The translations under genes and the position numbers were made by a program. From Oscillospiraceae bacterium (GTDB lineage Bacteria; Bacillota; Clostridia; Oscillospirales; Ruminococcaceae), in contig JAFZPP010000041.1 of NCBI GenBank assembly GCA_017550285.1, positions 1-64,000 of the forward strand: DNA of 64,000 bases, given 5' to 3'. Shown one piece after another: positions 34,995-43,410 of this stretch. Each line of letters begins with the position of its first letter. The stretch's first letter is position 1. The notes under the pieces were generated by a model. That model searched no databases. It was not told the origin of the DNA and worked only from the letters and a program-made list of their open reading frames with translations.

Positions 34995-35789
34995 ATGAAA
35001 AACACAGCTCTTATCACAGGTTCTACAGGCGGACTCGGCTCCTGCTTCGTGAAGATTCACGCGCAGACTGGCGGCGATCTGATTCTTGTCGGACAAAACG
35101 AAGCAAAGCTCCTTGCACAACAAAAGGACATCGAAGACCGGTACAATGTCAAGGCTGAGATCATCGTTGCTGATTTATCCGATGCCGCACAAGTAGACAA
35201 CATCTACAACACCTGTAAGCAGAACGGCTGGGAAGTCGAGTACCTTATCAACAATGCAGGCTTCGGCGGTCAGGGCGATTTTGCCTGTGAGCGTACAATG
35301 GAGCAGGATATTTCTATGATCGAGGTCAACATCATTGCACCCACACGCCTCTGCAAACTGTTCTTGCCTGATTTCATCCAACGCGGCCACGGCAAGGTAC
35401 TGAATGTTTCATCCACGGCGGCGACAATGCCCGGACCGTTGCAGGCAGTTTACTACGCAACCAAGTCCTATGTCACAAGCTGGTCGAACGCGCTCTGGCG
35501 CGAATTGAAAGGCACCGGTGTAACCGTAACAGCTCTGATGCCCGGCGCAATGAAAACCGGTTTTGCGAATGCCGGCGGTCTTTCTGATACCAAGCTGTTT
35601 GCAAATGCCGTTGATCCGTACAAAGTTGCACTGGACGGCTATAACGGCATGCTGAAAGGCAAACTGAACGTCACATCCGGCTTGCCTGGCTGGCAGACAC
35701 CGATGATGAAACTGGCGCCGCTGTTCCCGAAGAAAGCAATGCTGAACTTTGTGTACGATCAGCAGATCGCGGGAAGCGCAAAAAAGTGA
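34995..35789 (+). CDS. short-chain dehydrogenase/reductase
   Basis: 264 residues from ATG 34995 with CGGAGG 9 nt upstream. Classical SDR fold: cofactor motif TGSTGGLG, NNAGFGG, catalytic Ser in NVSSTA and YYATKSY with the Tyr-x-x-x-Lys pair. Likely an NADP(H)-dependent oxidoreductase of the DltE-like group; substrate unknown. It is followed after 49 nt by an AraC-family regulator, a frequent pairing that suggests local control. Confidence 0.85.
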   Translation: MKNTALITGSTGGLGSCFVKIHAQTGGDLILVGQNEAKLLAQQKDIEDRYNVKAEIIVADLSDAAQVDNIYNTCKQNGWEVEYLINNAGFGGQGDFACERTMEQDISMIEVNIIAPTRLCKLFLPDFIQRGHGKVLNVSSTAATMPGPLQAVYYATKSYVTSWSNALWRELKGTGVTVTALMPGAMKTGFANAGGLSDTKLFANAVDPYKVALDGYNGMLKGKLNVTSGLPGWQTPMMKLAPLFPKKAMLNFVYDQQIAGSAKK

Positions 35790-35818
35790 TTGCCTTTCCA
35801 AGGAAAATATGGTATCCT
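35790..35818 (+). promoter_or_regulatory. possible promoter of the AraC gene
   Basis: TTGCCT (35790-35795), 17-nt spacer, TATCCT (35813-35818), starting at the SDR stop codon. Confidence 0.45.
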
Positions 35819-35838
35819 ATTCATAGAGGTGATGCCGA

Positions 35839-36816
35839 ATGAAACGATTTATCATTGACGGTCGCTATGTCGATCTTTTGAAATACTACAACATCAGCCT
35901 TGAGGAAGTCCTGCGGAAAGCTGAGCTTCCCGGCGATGTATTCAGCCATAAAACGCCAACCATGACCGAGGAGCAGTATTTCCGTTTCATAGAAACAATC
36001 AGCTGCTTTATAACTGATCCGCATATGCCGATACAGATTGCCTGCACCGACAAGATCGAATCATTCTCACCGCCGATCTTTGCATCCTATTGCAGCAAGA
36101 ACGGACTAGTGTGTATTGAACGGCTTGCAAGGTACAAGGCACTGATCGGACCGATGCGCTTTCTTTTAACTAAAACCGATGATACATTGACCGTCGAGCT
36201 GACTACCGTTGAAGGACATCTGCTGCCGCAGTTTCTGGCTGAAAGTGAGATCGTATTTCTGGTGAACCTAATCCGAAAGGCATCCAAAGAAGAAATTGTA
36301 CCGGTTTCAGCTGAAATGATAAAGCCGCCTGACGGTAGTGCATTTGCTGAATATCTGAAAACGAGAATCATTCAATCTGAGCGCAATGCTATCACATTTT
36401 CACTTGCAGACATGTCACTGCTGTTCATCACTTATGATGAAGCGATGTGGAGCTATTTTGAACCGGAGCTGAATAAGCGCCTTGCCGAACTGGACATTGA
36501 CGAATCGACAGCCGCAAGAGTTCGCAGTGCGCTGACTGAACTTCTGCCCGGCGGTGCCTGCGGTATCGAAGATGTTGCAGAGAAACTCGGACTATCCAAA
36601 CGAACATTGCAGCGAAAGCTGTCAGAGGAGAACACCACATTTCAGAAGCAGCTCAACAGCGTCCGTGAAATGCTCGCTAAGCATTATATCCGCAATACTG
36701 ATATGACCACAAACGATATTGCATTTCTGCTCGGGTATCAGGAGATCAATTCGTTTGTCCGTGCATTCAGTCTCTGGACGGGAATGGGGATCAGCGAATT
36801 CAGAGCAAATCGGTAA
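35839..36816 (+). CDS. AraC-family transcriptional regulator (OruR/ArgR-like)
   Basis: 325 residues. An N-terminal arabinose-binding-like region (about 1-200) of the type seen in OruR-like AraC proteins is followed by a C-terminal AraC helix-turn-helix (about 225-325: AEKLGLSKRTLQRKL, IAFLLGYQEINSFVRAFSLWTG). Unlike regulators 1 and 2 it has no LacI-type sensor. Probably controls the adjacent SDR gene. Confidence 0.85.
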   Translation: MKRFIIDGRYVDLLKYYNISLEEVLRKAELPGDVFSHKTPTMTEEQYFRFIETISCFITDPHMPIQIACTDKIESFSPPIFASYCSKNGLVCIERLARYKALIGPMRFLLTKTDDTLTVELTTVEGHLLPQFLAESEIVFLVNLIRKASKEEIVPVSAEMIKPPDGSAFAEYLKTRIIQSERNAITFSLADMSLLFITYDEAMWSYFEPELNKRLAELDIDESTAARVRSALTELLPGGACGIEDVAEKLGLSKRTLQRKLSEENTTFQKQLNSVREMLAKHYIRNTDMTTNDIAFLLGYQEINSFVRAFSLWTGMGISEFRANR

Positions 36817-36986
36817 TTCATCAGGACAAATAAGTACGATGTGAGTTTGGGAGTCTCACGATTACACAGCGTAAATACTATCGAAGTCGCATGGCTTGCC
36901 AAAGGAGCGAAATTCTTTGTCATATTTGTACCGCTCTGATTCTGAACATTCTTTTTAATTAACCCGAAAAGCAATACTCCCATTTC
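36817..36986. other. intergenic stretch, no gene seen
   Basis: No convincing reading frame. There is only a short imperfect hairpin (GTGAG/CTCAC) near 36841-36859. Confidence 0.5.
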
Positions 36987-37058
36987 GTTACACCCTTGCA
37001 GTCGCGTTTGGTTATACCCCTGACGCTCCATTTTGTTATACCCTTTGCAGTTAAGTGA
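36987..37058. repeat. three iteron-like 24-bp tandem repeats
   Basis: GTTACACCC at 36987 and GTTATACCC at 37011 and 37035 recur with exact 24-bp spacing, each preceded by a TTTCG/TTTGG/TTTTG-like context. They sit at the 3' end of a replication-initiator-like gene. Confidence 0.7.
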
Positions 37059-37965
37059 AAATGCCGGACAGATCATACACCGGCTTCTGCTCTTGCCGGA
37101 GCTGTTCATCAATTTTCCGGTTCTCGGTGCCGCTTTTCAGATGTTTCCCGTTTGCCTCGTTGAACAAAGTGCTGAGAAGATAACGCTCATAGTTACGGAT
37201 ATGCTCCGTGTGCTTCATCGTTTCGATGGTACGCTCGACACAGCCACGGTCGATCTTGAGCATGACCGAACGAATTATTGACCGCGGAAACTCTTGTCCG
37301 CAGATACAGTCACTCTTCTTTTCAGAGGTGATCGCGTTGACGATGATCGCCACAATCTCGTCAAGCTCCTGCACCGTCATGTAGTCTCCGGCAAACAGTC
37401 GGATCCACTCAGCATATTCCGCATACACGATATTCTTCTTGACAAGCTCAGTATACTGCTCTCGAATCGTCAATCCATCCGATTGATTGATGGATGCTTG
37501 ATCAGATGATATTTGATTATTTGATACTTGATTACTATTTCTTTTATTATCGCACGGGTTTTTTAGTTCTAGGTTTTCTTGTTTTAGGTTTCCTAGAATT
37601 AGGTTTTCTAATTCTAGGTTTTCCGATTCTAGTAGCTCGGTACTGTCCGAGTTTTCAACCGTTTCAACATCTGGCATTGGCTCATCACTGAACAGATACT
37701 CCCAGTCAGTGATCTTTCCGTCCGTGTAGATGCGCCTCCGAACAAGGTAACCGGACTTTTCTATATTTTTGAGGGCTGTTGCGATTTTCGTATAGCCATC
37801 CGGCAGGATACTGCACAGTCCCTTGATCGAGAAGTTCCAGTTATCCGGCAATGAGAGCATGGTCAGCAGGAGACCTCGCTCTGTTGCGCCGAGCCGCATA
37901 TCGCGGAGCATGGTATTATGGATAGTCGTGAAATCACGGGTAATCTTCTTTTTAAGCTTCGGCAT
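37051..37965 (-). CDS. replication-initiator-like / DUF6017-type mobile-element protein
   Basis: 304 residues. The N terminus (about 1-95) is a winged-helix region with FTTIHNTMLRD and LLLTMLSLPDNWNFSIKGL, as in helix-turn-helix proteins of clostridial plasmids and conjugative elements. A variable linker with an (E/G)NL pentapeptide repeat and Asn/Gln/Ser-rich sequence follows. The C-terminal ~120 residues resemble DUF6017 (IREQYTELVKKNI, YLLSTLFN). No relaxase, integrase or other mobility gene remains nearby, so this looks like a relic of an integrated element next to tRNA genes. Base composition is more AT-rich than the neighbours. Confidence 0.65.
   Translation of the reverse strand: MPKLKKKITRDFTTIHNTMLRDMRLGATERGLLLTMLSLPDNWNFSIKGLCSILPDGYTKIATALKNIEKSGYLVRRRIYTDGKITDWEYLFSDEPMPDVETVENSDSTELLESENLELENLILGNLKQENLELKNPCDNKRNSNQVSNNQISSDQASINQSDGLTIREQYTELVKKNIVYAEYAEWIRLFAGDYMTVQELDEIVAIIVNAITSEKKSDCICGQEFPRSIIRSVMLKIDRGCVERTIETMKHTEHIRNYERYLLSTLFNEANGKHLKSGTENRKIDEQLRQEQKPVYDLSGIFT
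37567..37626 (-). repeat. 15-bp coding tandem repeat
   Basis: Four 15-bp units (TTCTAGGTTTTCTTG type on the plus strand) encode the pentapeptide repeats in the linker of the initiator-like protein. Such in-frame repeats can expand or contract. Confidence 0.75.
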
Positions 37966-37990
37966 CCGTTACTCCTTTCCATAAACGCAG

Positions 37991-38022
37991 AAAGCCCTGC
38001 GATCGGTTGGTCGCAGGGCTTT
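37991..38022. terminator. strong hairpin upstream of the initiator-like gene
   Basis: Perfect 12-bp stem AAAGCCCTGCGA / TCGCAGGGCTTT with an 8-nt loop. A terminator or a boundary hairpin of the element. Confidence 0.6.
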
Positions 38023-38207
38023 CGTGTGACTTATGTGACTTTTGCGCGTGTTTGAGCCTGAGAATGATTGTATGCTACTACACTTCGATTCTCTGTAAAA
38101 TGCCGCCGGAATATCTCCGGCGTGTGACTTTTCGTGTGACTTTCTATGCAGTTTCGTGTGATTTTACGCAGTTTGGACGTCACACGCGCAGTTTCAACGG
38201 ATTTTCA
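38023..38207. repeat. repeat-rich non-coding region with CGTGTGAC and 20-bp period repeats
   Basis: CGTGTGA(C/T)TT-type words start at 38023, 38121, 38133 and 38155 (a variant at 38033), with one inverted copy at 38179-38186. GCAGTTT starts at 38148, 38168 and 38188, exactly 20 bp apart. A hairpin CGCCGGA/TCCGGCG lies at 38104-38122. No gene is seen from 37966 to 38267. Confidence 0.6.
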
Positions 38208-38219
38208 GATAAAAGAAAA

Positions 38220-38260
38220 GCCGCGTAACTGCTAGTTTTTCAAGCAATTACGCGGTTTTT
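38220..38260 (-). terminator. terminator after the tRNA genes
   Basis: Stem CCGCGTAA / TTACGCGG with T-rich sequence on both sides, 8 nt beyond the tRNA-Ser 3' end. Confidence 0.7.
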
Positions 38261-38267
38261 ACGAAAG

Positions 38268-38356
38268 CGGAAAGAGAGGGATTCGAACCCTCGGTGCGCT
38301 ATTAACGCACACACGATTTCCAGTCGTGCGCCTTAGACCAGCTCAGCCATCTTTCC
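38268..38356 (-). tRNA. tRNA-Ser (GGA)
   Basis: 89 nt. Acceptor stem GGAAAGA/TCTTTCC, anticodon loop CTGGAAA with GGA, long serine-type variable arm and a T arm with GGTTCGAATCC. No CCA is encoded. Confidence 0.95.
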
Positions 38357-38402
38357 ACATGGTAAAACTGTCATCGCTCGCCCTATAGGGCAAGAAAAAA
38401 AG

Positions 38403-38485
38403 TGGTGCGAGTGACGGGACTTGAACCCGTACGCCGAAACACACGCCCCTCAAACGTGCCTGTCTGCCAATTCCAGCACACTCGC
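38403..38485 (-). tRNA. tRNA-Leu (GAG)
   Basis: 83 nt including encoded CCA. Acceptor stem GCGAGTG/CACTCGC, anticodon loop TTGAGGG with GAG, variable arm and T arm GGGTTCAAGTCCC. Lies just upstream of tRNA-Ser on the same strand. Confidence 0.95.
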
Positions 38486-38595
38486 ATTCACTACTCGATT
38501 ATTATATCAAAACAGAGTCAAAAAGTCAAGGGGATTTTCGCATTTTCTCGGAATTCAGCAGTTTGCACAAATTCCATGTGAAAATCCCCGAATTG

Positions 38596-39732
38596 TCAGC
38601 TTTCACTGAGGAGCAGCCGTTTCAGCAGTGTCAGATCAACGGCATTCAGCTTGCCGTCGCTGTTCATGTCGCCGCGCTGTGCCTGCTCCTTCGTCAGCGT
38701 CTCTGATGTTGCCAGATACTTGCAGAGCAGTACCGCGTCTGCGGCTGTCACATCGTTGCTCAGGTTCACGTCGCCGGCAAGTATTGACTGCTCGGGCTTG
38801 CTGTCAGACGTCGTTCCGGTTGCAGCAGTGCTCTCCGTTGTCTGCTTGGGCTGTGCAGAAACCTCCGCGAGACTCGGTTCCTTGTCATACCACCAGTCCT
38901 CCCACGGATTACCTGCGCGCTGCTTCGCAGCAACCTCGCCCTTCGTCCATGTAAACACATTGTCATAGAGATGGCCTTCCTCGTAATACCACTGTGCGAG
39001 TGCGGCGCCTTCATCCGGATAATTTTTATAATAGCCGTCATTGTCGCCGGTGAAATTCGCCCAGCCGGTATTATGTCCTTTCAGTGCACCGCGCACGACC
39101 TGCCAGCCGGTCAATTCATAATCGACCATTGCCTGACGGATAAAATGAATGATCTTGCGGACGCCCATATGATTCGAGATAATCGCATCATAGAAATTCG
39201 CTTCATTCAGATCATACCACTCAAGCTCGGGAACATCCTCCTCCTGCATGAAGCTCGTACCGGGATCCTTGAATGCAGTGACGGCGGTTTGCAGCGTGCC
39301 GTATGCATGCGCGGAGCTGACGCCGAAGCCCTCGGAGAACGCGGTTTCGATGTCGGCACCGTCGCCGTTTCCGCCGAGTGTGGATTCCAGCGTACCGACG
39401 CCGAGAAACAGCGCATAGACCTTCTCGCGGTTGGTCTGCCCGAAGCGCAGTGAAATCAGATCCCAGTGTTCGTCGATTTCTTTATAGAGTGCATATTTTA
39501 CCTGCTGCACTGTCATTTTGTGATTGATCGCGCGCAGTTCTTCGATGGATGTGCCCTCCGGTGCCATGCGCTCACCGAAGTTAAACGGATTGCCGACGCC
39601 CTCTTCCTGCACGTTGCGGCTCGGGTCATGTGCGATTTCGGCAGCCGATGCGCTGATTTGCACCGGCGGCATTGCTGTCAGCAGCAGAACGGTGCTGCAA
39701 AGCGCTGCAAACAGTTTTCTGCGGATACTCAT
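38596..39732 (-). CDS. dockerin protein with lysozyme-like domain (GH124 candidate)
   Basis: 378 residues from ATG 39732; the ATG nine bases upstream directly abuts GGGGAG. Signal peptide ending SASAAE. Residues about 40-290 are mainly helical and contain LGVGTLESTLGG, reminiscent of the catalytic-Glu segment of lysozyme/lytic-transglycosylase folds; cellulosomal GH124 endoglucanases share that fold. A Ser/Thr linker and a C-terminal dockerin (about 318-378) follow. In the dockerin the first loop is poor and the AVDLTLLKR helix lies in the second repeat. Function as a cellulase is inference; a peptidoglycan-acting or non-enzymatic role is possible. Promoter TTGACT-17-TAAGAT at 39812-39840. 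Confidence 0.7.
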   Translation of the reverse strand: MSIRRKLFAALCSTVLLLTAMPPVQISASAAEIAHDPSRNVQEEGVGNPFNFGERMAPEGTSIEELRAINHKMTVQQVKYALYKEIDEHWDLISLRFGQTNREKVYALFLGVGTLESTLGGNGDGADIETAFSEGFGVSSAHAYGTLQTAVTAFKDPGTSFMQEEDVPELEWYDLNEANFYDAIISNHMGVRKIIHFIRQAMVDYELTGWQVVRGALKGHNTGWANFTGDNDGYYKNYPDEGAALAQWYYEEGHLYDNVFTWTKGEVAAKQRAGNPWEDWWYDKEPSLAEVSAQPKQTTESTAATGTTSDSKPEQSILAGDVNLSNDVTAADAVLLCKYLATSETLTKEQAQRGDMNSDGKLNAVDLTLLKRLLLSES

Positions 39733-39811
39733 ATAGATCATGCTCCCCTCTGTTCTGATCTGCGGAATGCGCATCGGTACATGCTGCAAACCGCGCAGAT
39801 GCTCTGTATTC

Positions 39812-39840
39812 ATCTTAGCACATTCCGCATGAAAAGTCAA
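39812..39840 (-). promoter_or_regulatory. promoter of the lysozyme-like dockerin gene
   Basis: Minus strand -35 TTGACT (39835-39840), 17-nt spacer, -10 TAAGAT (39812-39817); no type-1 or type-2 box. Confidence 0.65.
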
Positions 39841-39892
39841 TCGTTTTTGCAGATTATACAGATTTCCGGCATTCCGGAAGAGAAACAAGAAA

Positions 39893-39923
39893 GCCGTTCC
39901 GATGCGCGGATGCACCGGAACGG
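39893..39923 (-). terminator. terminator of the VWA lipoprotein gene
   Basis: Nine-base-pair stem GCCGTTCCG / CGGAACGGC followed on the minus strand by TTTCTTGTTTCT. Confidence 0.75.
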
Positions 39924-39972
39924 CTGATCTGATGATATCAGGGAAATGCCTGCAAGCGGTCTGACAGATGCA

Positions 39973-41397
39973 TTAACCGGCGATTTCCTGAATATTGCGG
40001 ACGATGATATCGTGCAGCAGCTCGACATCATATGCACCGATAATCGGCTCCAGATGCGAATCGCCGACACCGGAATCGTCGGTCAGAAAGACGTAATTGC
40101 TGTCTGTCATGATTGAAAGCGCTCTGCCGAAAAGCTCGGTTTCACGCGCTGCATTCGAGGCGACAACCGGCACCACATGAATGCCCTGCTCGGCTGCGGC
40201 AGCAACGGCATTTGCAATCATTTCGGCTTCATTCGTACCGTCATGCGGCGGTGCATCAAAGATCAGGAATGCGATTTTGTTCGTATTTTCGTGCCAGTCA
40301 CCGTTCGCCAGCACTTCATCCAGAATCTCTGCGACTGCTTCAGGCTCATCTCCGCCGCCGTCCGCATATTCCCGATTCAGCGCAACTTGCAGCGTCTTGA
40401 CATCATCGGTGAACGGGTTGCAGCGTGTGACATAATCATCGCCTTTATCGCGGTAGAAGTTCACGGAGAAGGTCATGCCATCCGCCGCGACCTCGTCTGC
40501 GATTGCGGAGAAATCCTTTTGCAGATAGGTGATTTCGTCACCCATAGAGCCGGTTGTATCGAGAATGAAGCACACCTCGGTATCGGTATATTTCTGTGAT
40601 TCTGCGCCGGTTTCGATTGTATATTCCAGCGTCGGAACCGATCTGCCGCCCTGTCCGGAGGCGTCGGCAGGCGCTTTGAACTGCACAGGCTCTGCATCGG
40701 CTGTCTCGATTGTCAGGTCCTTGCCTGCATACGCTTTGCCATAGAACAGATAAGCGTTGCCGTTTTTATCGGTTTTTGCAGTCCAGAGGACGCCGTCCGC
40801 TTTCAGCTGCACGGTCTGATTCTGCACCGGTGCACCGCCGTTTTGCAGTGTCACGGCAACACGGTTGACCGGATCAAGCCCGTAGGACGGGAACGAAATT
40901 GTGCCGTTATGGACGAGATTTGCAAGGAAGCCCCAGTTCTCGTTGTCGTTCCATTCGCCGGCGGTCAGGATGAAGGGCTGTGCGCCGGTGTCAGCGGGCA
41001 GTTCCGGCTCATCGCCTGCAGGAGGCGCATCCGGATCTGCCGGTCTATCGCCGCTGAAATCTGCGTCGAGGGAAGCCGTCAGCGCTGCGTCCGCATTCAG
41101 GAATGCATCCGGCATCTCCTCTCCGGAACGGGCAGCCTTTTTGGCTTCTGCACCAAAGGTTACGGCTTCATCCGCTTCCGCTGCACAATACATTTCGGCT
41201 TCTCCGCCTGCATCATCCGCCGCATCCGCCGCGGACGCTTCTGCTTCGCTGCTCCGTTCTCCCTTCGAGGCGGAAACGGTATCGTCTGAAAACAGGTCTG
41301 TTTTGGCATCCATGACCGCGTCACAGAATTGATCGCCGCAGCCTGTGAGCATGATTGCTGCAAGCATGACTGCTGCATAAGTGAGATGTTTTTTCAT
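39973..41397 (-). CDS. VWA-domain lipoprotein
   Basis: 474 residues from ATG 41397 with AGGAGG upstream. Lipobox LTGCG makes it a membrane-anchored lipoprotein. An Ala/Asp/Glu-rich, disordered acidic stretch (about 25-125) is followed by a region with a carboxypeptidase-regulatory-like repeat (VAVTLQNGGAPVQNQTV) and a von Willebrand A domain (about 265-440) with the metal-site motif DTTGSMGDEI. VWA domains bind proteins through a metal ion; the partner is unknown. It is alone in its transcription unit, upstream of a strong terminator. Confidence 0.8.
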   Translation of the reverse strand: MKKHLTYAAVMLAAIMLTGCGDQFCDAVMDAKTDLFSDDTVSASKGERSSEAEASAADAADDAGGEAEMYCAAEADEAVTFGAEAKKAARSGEEMPDAFLNADAALTASLDADFSGDRPADPDAPPAGDEPELPADTGAQPFILTAGEWNDNENWGFLANLVHNGTISFPSYGLDPVNRVAVTLQNGGAPVQNQTVQLKADGVLWTAKTDKNGNAYLFYGKAYAGKDLTIETADAEPVQFKAPADASGQGGRSVPTLEYTIETGAESQKYTDTEVCFILDTTGSMGDEITYLQKDFSAIADEVAADGMTFSVNFYRDKGDDYVTRCNPFTDDVKTLQVALNREYADGGGDEPEAVAEILDEVLANGDWHENTNKIAFLIFDAPPHDGTNEAEMIANAVAAAAEQGIHVVPVVASNAARETELFGRALSIMTDSNYVFLTDDSGVGDSHLEPIIGAYDVELLHDIIVRNIQEIAG

Positions 41398-41649
41398 GGG
41401 TAATCCCCTCCTTTTATCTTCTTTACGTTCCGGCGTTTGCAATTCCTTCTGCAAATCAAAACTTTTGTGAGATTGCACAATCGAACGGCATCTGATTTGT
41501 CTATTATCACAATCCCGTGCAAAATGCTCCTTGCTGATACCCTGATTTTATCATACCGGACGCCGGAATGCAACAACAGTACGGTAAATATTCCGTCACA
41601 ATCCGGTGACGCACGGATAACATTCTGTCAAAAAATACCGCATAATCAT

Positions 41650-41679
41650 TTGACAAAGCATACTTCTATATGCTATACT
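41650..41679 (+). promoter_or_regulatory. promoter of fhs
   Basis: TTGACA (41650-41655), 18-nt spacer, extended -10 TGCTATACT (hexamer 41674-41679). Confidence 0.75.
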
Positions 41680-41742
41680 AAGAATGTCTTTCAATCATGA
41701 AAATAAGCGGTTTTTATGCCGCAGATCAGGAGGAATACCAAG

Positions 41743-43410
41743 ATGCTTACAGACATTGAGATCGCGCAGTCCATTCCCATGCGTCCGATCACGGAGATCG
41801 CGCAGACCGCAGGCATCCCCGACGATGCACTCGAACAGTACGGCAGATACAAGGCGAAAATCGACCTTGCAAAGCTGCCGGAAACCGGAAAGCAGGGCAA
41901 GCTGATCCTCGTGACCGCGATCAATCCGACCGCGGCAGGCGAAGGCAAGACCACGACGACAATCGGTCTTGCAGACGGCATGCGCCGCATCGGCAAGAAT
42001 GTTATGGTTGCGCTGCGTGAGCCGTCGCTCGGACCGGTATTCGGCATCAAGGGCGGCGCGGCAGGCGGCGGCTATGCACAGGTCGTCCCGATGGAGGACA
42101 TCAACCTGCACTTCACCGGCGACTTCCACGCAATCGGCGCTGCAAACAATCTGCTCGCTGCAATGCTCGACAACCATATCTATCAGGGCAATGCGCTGAA
42201 TATCGACCCGCGCCGCATCACATGGAAGCGCTGCGTCGATATGAACGACCGTCAGCTCCGCTATATCACGGACGGTCTCGGCGGCAGAATCAACGGCGTA
42301 CCGCGTGAGGACGGCTATGATATCACGGTCGCTTCGGAGATCATGGCGGTCTTCTGTCTTGCAACCTCAATCACCGATCTGAAGGAGCGCCTCTCGCGCA
42401 TCGTTGTCGCATATACCTACGATGAAAAGCCCGTCACGGCAGGCGATCTGAACGCTGTCGGCGCCATGACCGCGCTGCTCAAGGATGCGCTCAAGCCGAA
42501 TCTCGTGCAGACGCTCGAGGGTACGCCCGCACTCGTCCACGGCGGTCCGTTTGCCAATATTGCACACGGCTGCAACTCCGTTCTTGCGACGAAAACCGCG
42601 CTCAAGCTCGGCGATTATGCCGTTACGGAGGCAGGCTTCGGCGCCGATCTCGGTGCGGAGAAATTCCTCGATATCAAGTGCCGCATGGCAGGGCTGACCC
42701 CGTCGGCGGTTGTCATTGTCGCAACAATCCGCGCACTCAAGCTGCACGGCGGTCTCGCAAAGACTGAGCTCGGCTCTGAGAATCTTACCGCACTGGAAGC
42801 CGGTCTGCCGAATCTGCTGCGCCATGTTGCGAATATCAAAGAGGTCTATCAGCTGCCGTCGGTCGTTGCGATCAACCGTTTCCCGACGGATACCGACGCA
42901 GAGGTTGCGCTCATCATTGAAAAGTGCAAAGCGCTCGGCGTGAATGTTGTGCTCTCGAATGTCTGGGCAGAAGGCGGCAAGGGCGGCGAGGAACTCGCAC
43001 GCGAGGTTGTCCGTCTCTGCGAGGAGGAAAAGGGCAATTTCTCGTTCTCTTATGAACTGAACGGTACAATCGAGGAGAAGATCGAAGCAATCGTCAAGCG
43101 CGTCTACCGCGGCGAAGGCATCAATATCCTGCCTGCTGCACAGAAGCAGATTGCACAGCTCACCGCACTCGGCTTCGACAAGCTGCCGGTCTGCATGGCG
43201 AAAACACAGTACAGCTTCACCGATGATAAGGATGTGCTCGGCGCGCCGGAGGGCTTTACCGTTACAATCCGCAATGTCAAGGTATCCGCAGGCGCAGGCT
43301 TCATCGTCGCGCTGACCGGCGATATCATGACCATGCCGGGACTGCCGAAAAAGCCTGCCGCTGAGAATATCGACGTCGATGCGGACGGCAGGATTTCCGG
43401 TCTGTTCTGA
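41743..43410 (+). CDS. fhs: formate-tetrahydrofolate ligase
   Basis: 555 residues from ATG 41743 with AGGAGG 8 nt upstream. Makes 10-formyltetrahydrofolate from formate, ATP and THF in one-carbon metabolism. The P-loop [33 protein letters not shown] and [10 protein letters not shown] are all as in the family and the length is standard. The stop codon overlaps the start of the next gene (TGATG). Confidence 0.97.
   Translation: MLTDIEIAQSIPMRPITEIAQTAGIPDDALEQYGRYKAKIDLAKLPETGKQGKLILVTAINPTAAGEGKTTTTIGLADGMRRIGKNVMVALREPSLGPVFGIKGGAAGGGYAQVVPMEDINLHFTGDFHAIGAANNLLAAMLDNHIYQGNALNIDPRRITWKRCVDMNDRQLRYITDGLGGRINGVPREDGYDITVASEIMAVFCLATSITDLKERLSRIVVAYTYDEKPVTAGDLNAVGAMTALLKDALKPNLVQTLEGTPALVHGGPFANIAHGCNSVLATKTALKLGDYAVTEAGFGADLGAEKFLDIKCRMAGLTPSAVVIVATIRALKLHGGLAKTELGSENLTALEAGLPNLLRHVANIKEVYQLPSVVAINRFPTDTDAEVALIIEKCKALGVNVVLSNVWAEGGKGGEELAREVVRLCEEEKGNFSFSYELNGTIEEKIEAIVKRVYRGEGINILPAAQKQIAQLTALGFDKLPVCMAKTQYSFTDDKDVLGAPEGFTVTIRNVKVSAGAGFIVALTGDIMTMPGLPKKPAAENIDVDADGRISGLF

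Noticed and set aside
36987-38207. CRISPR array
   Set aside because: Repeats are short, contiguous and without spacers of constant length; no cas genes in the window.
38007-38228. 73-codon plus-strand frame in the repeat region
   Set aside because: Its sequence is only the translation of the CGTGTGAC repeats and hairpins.
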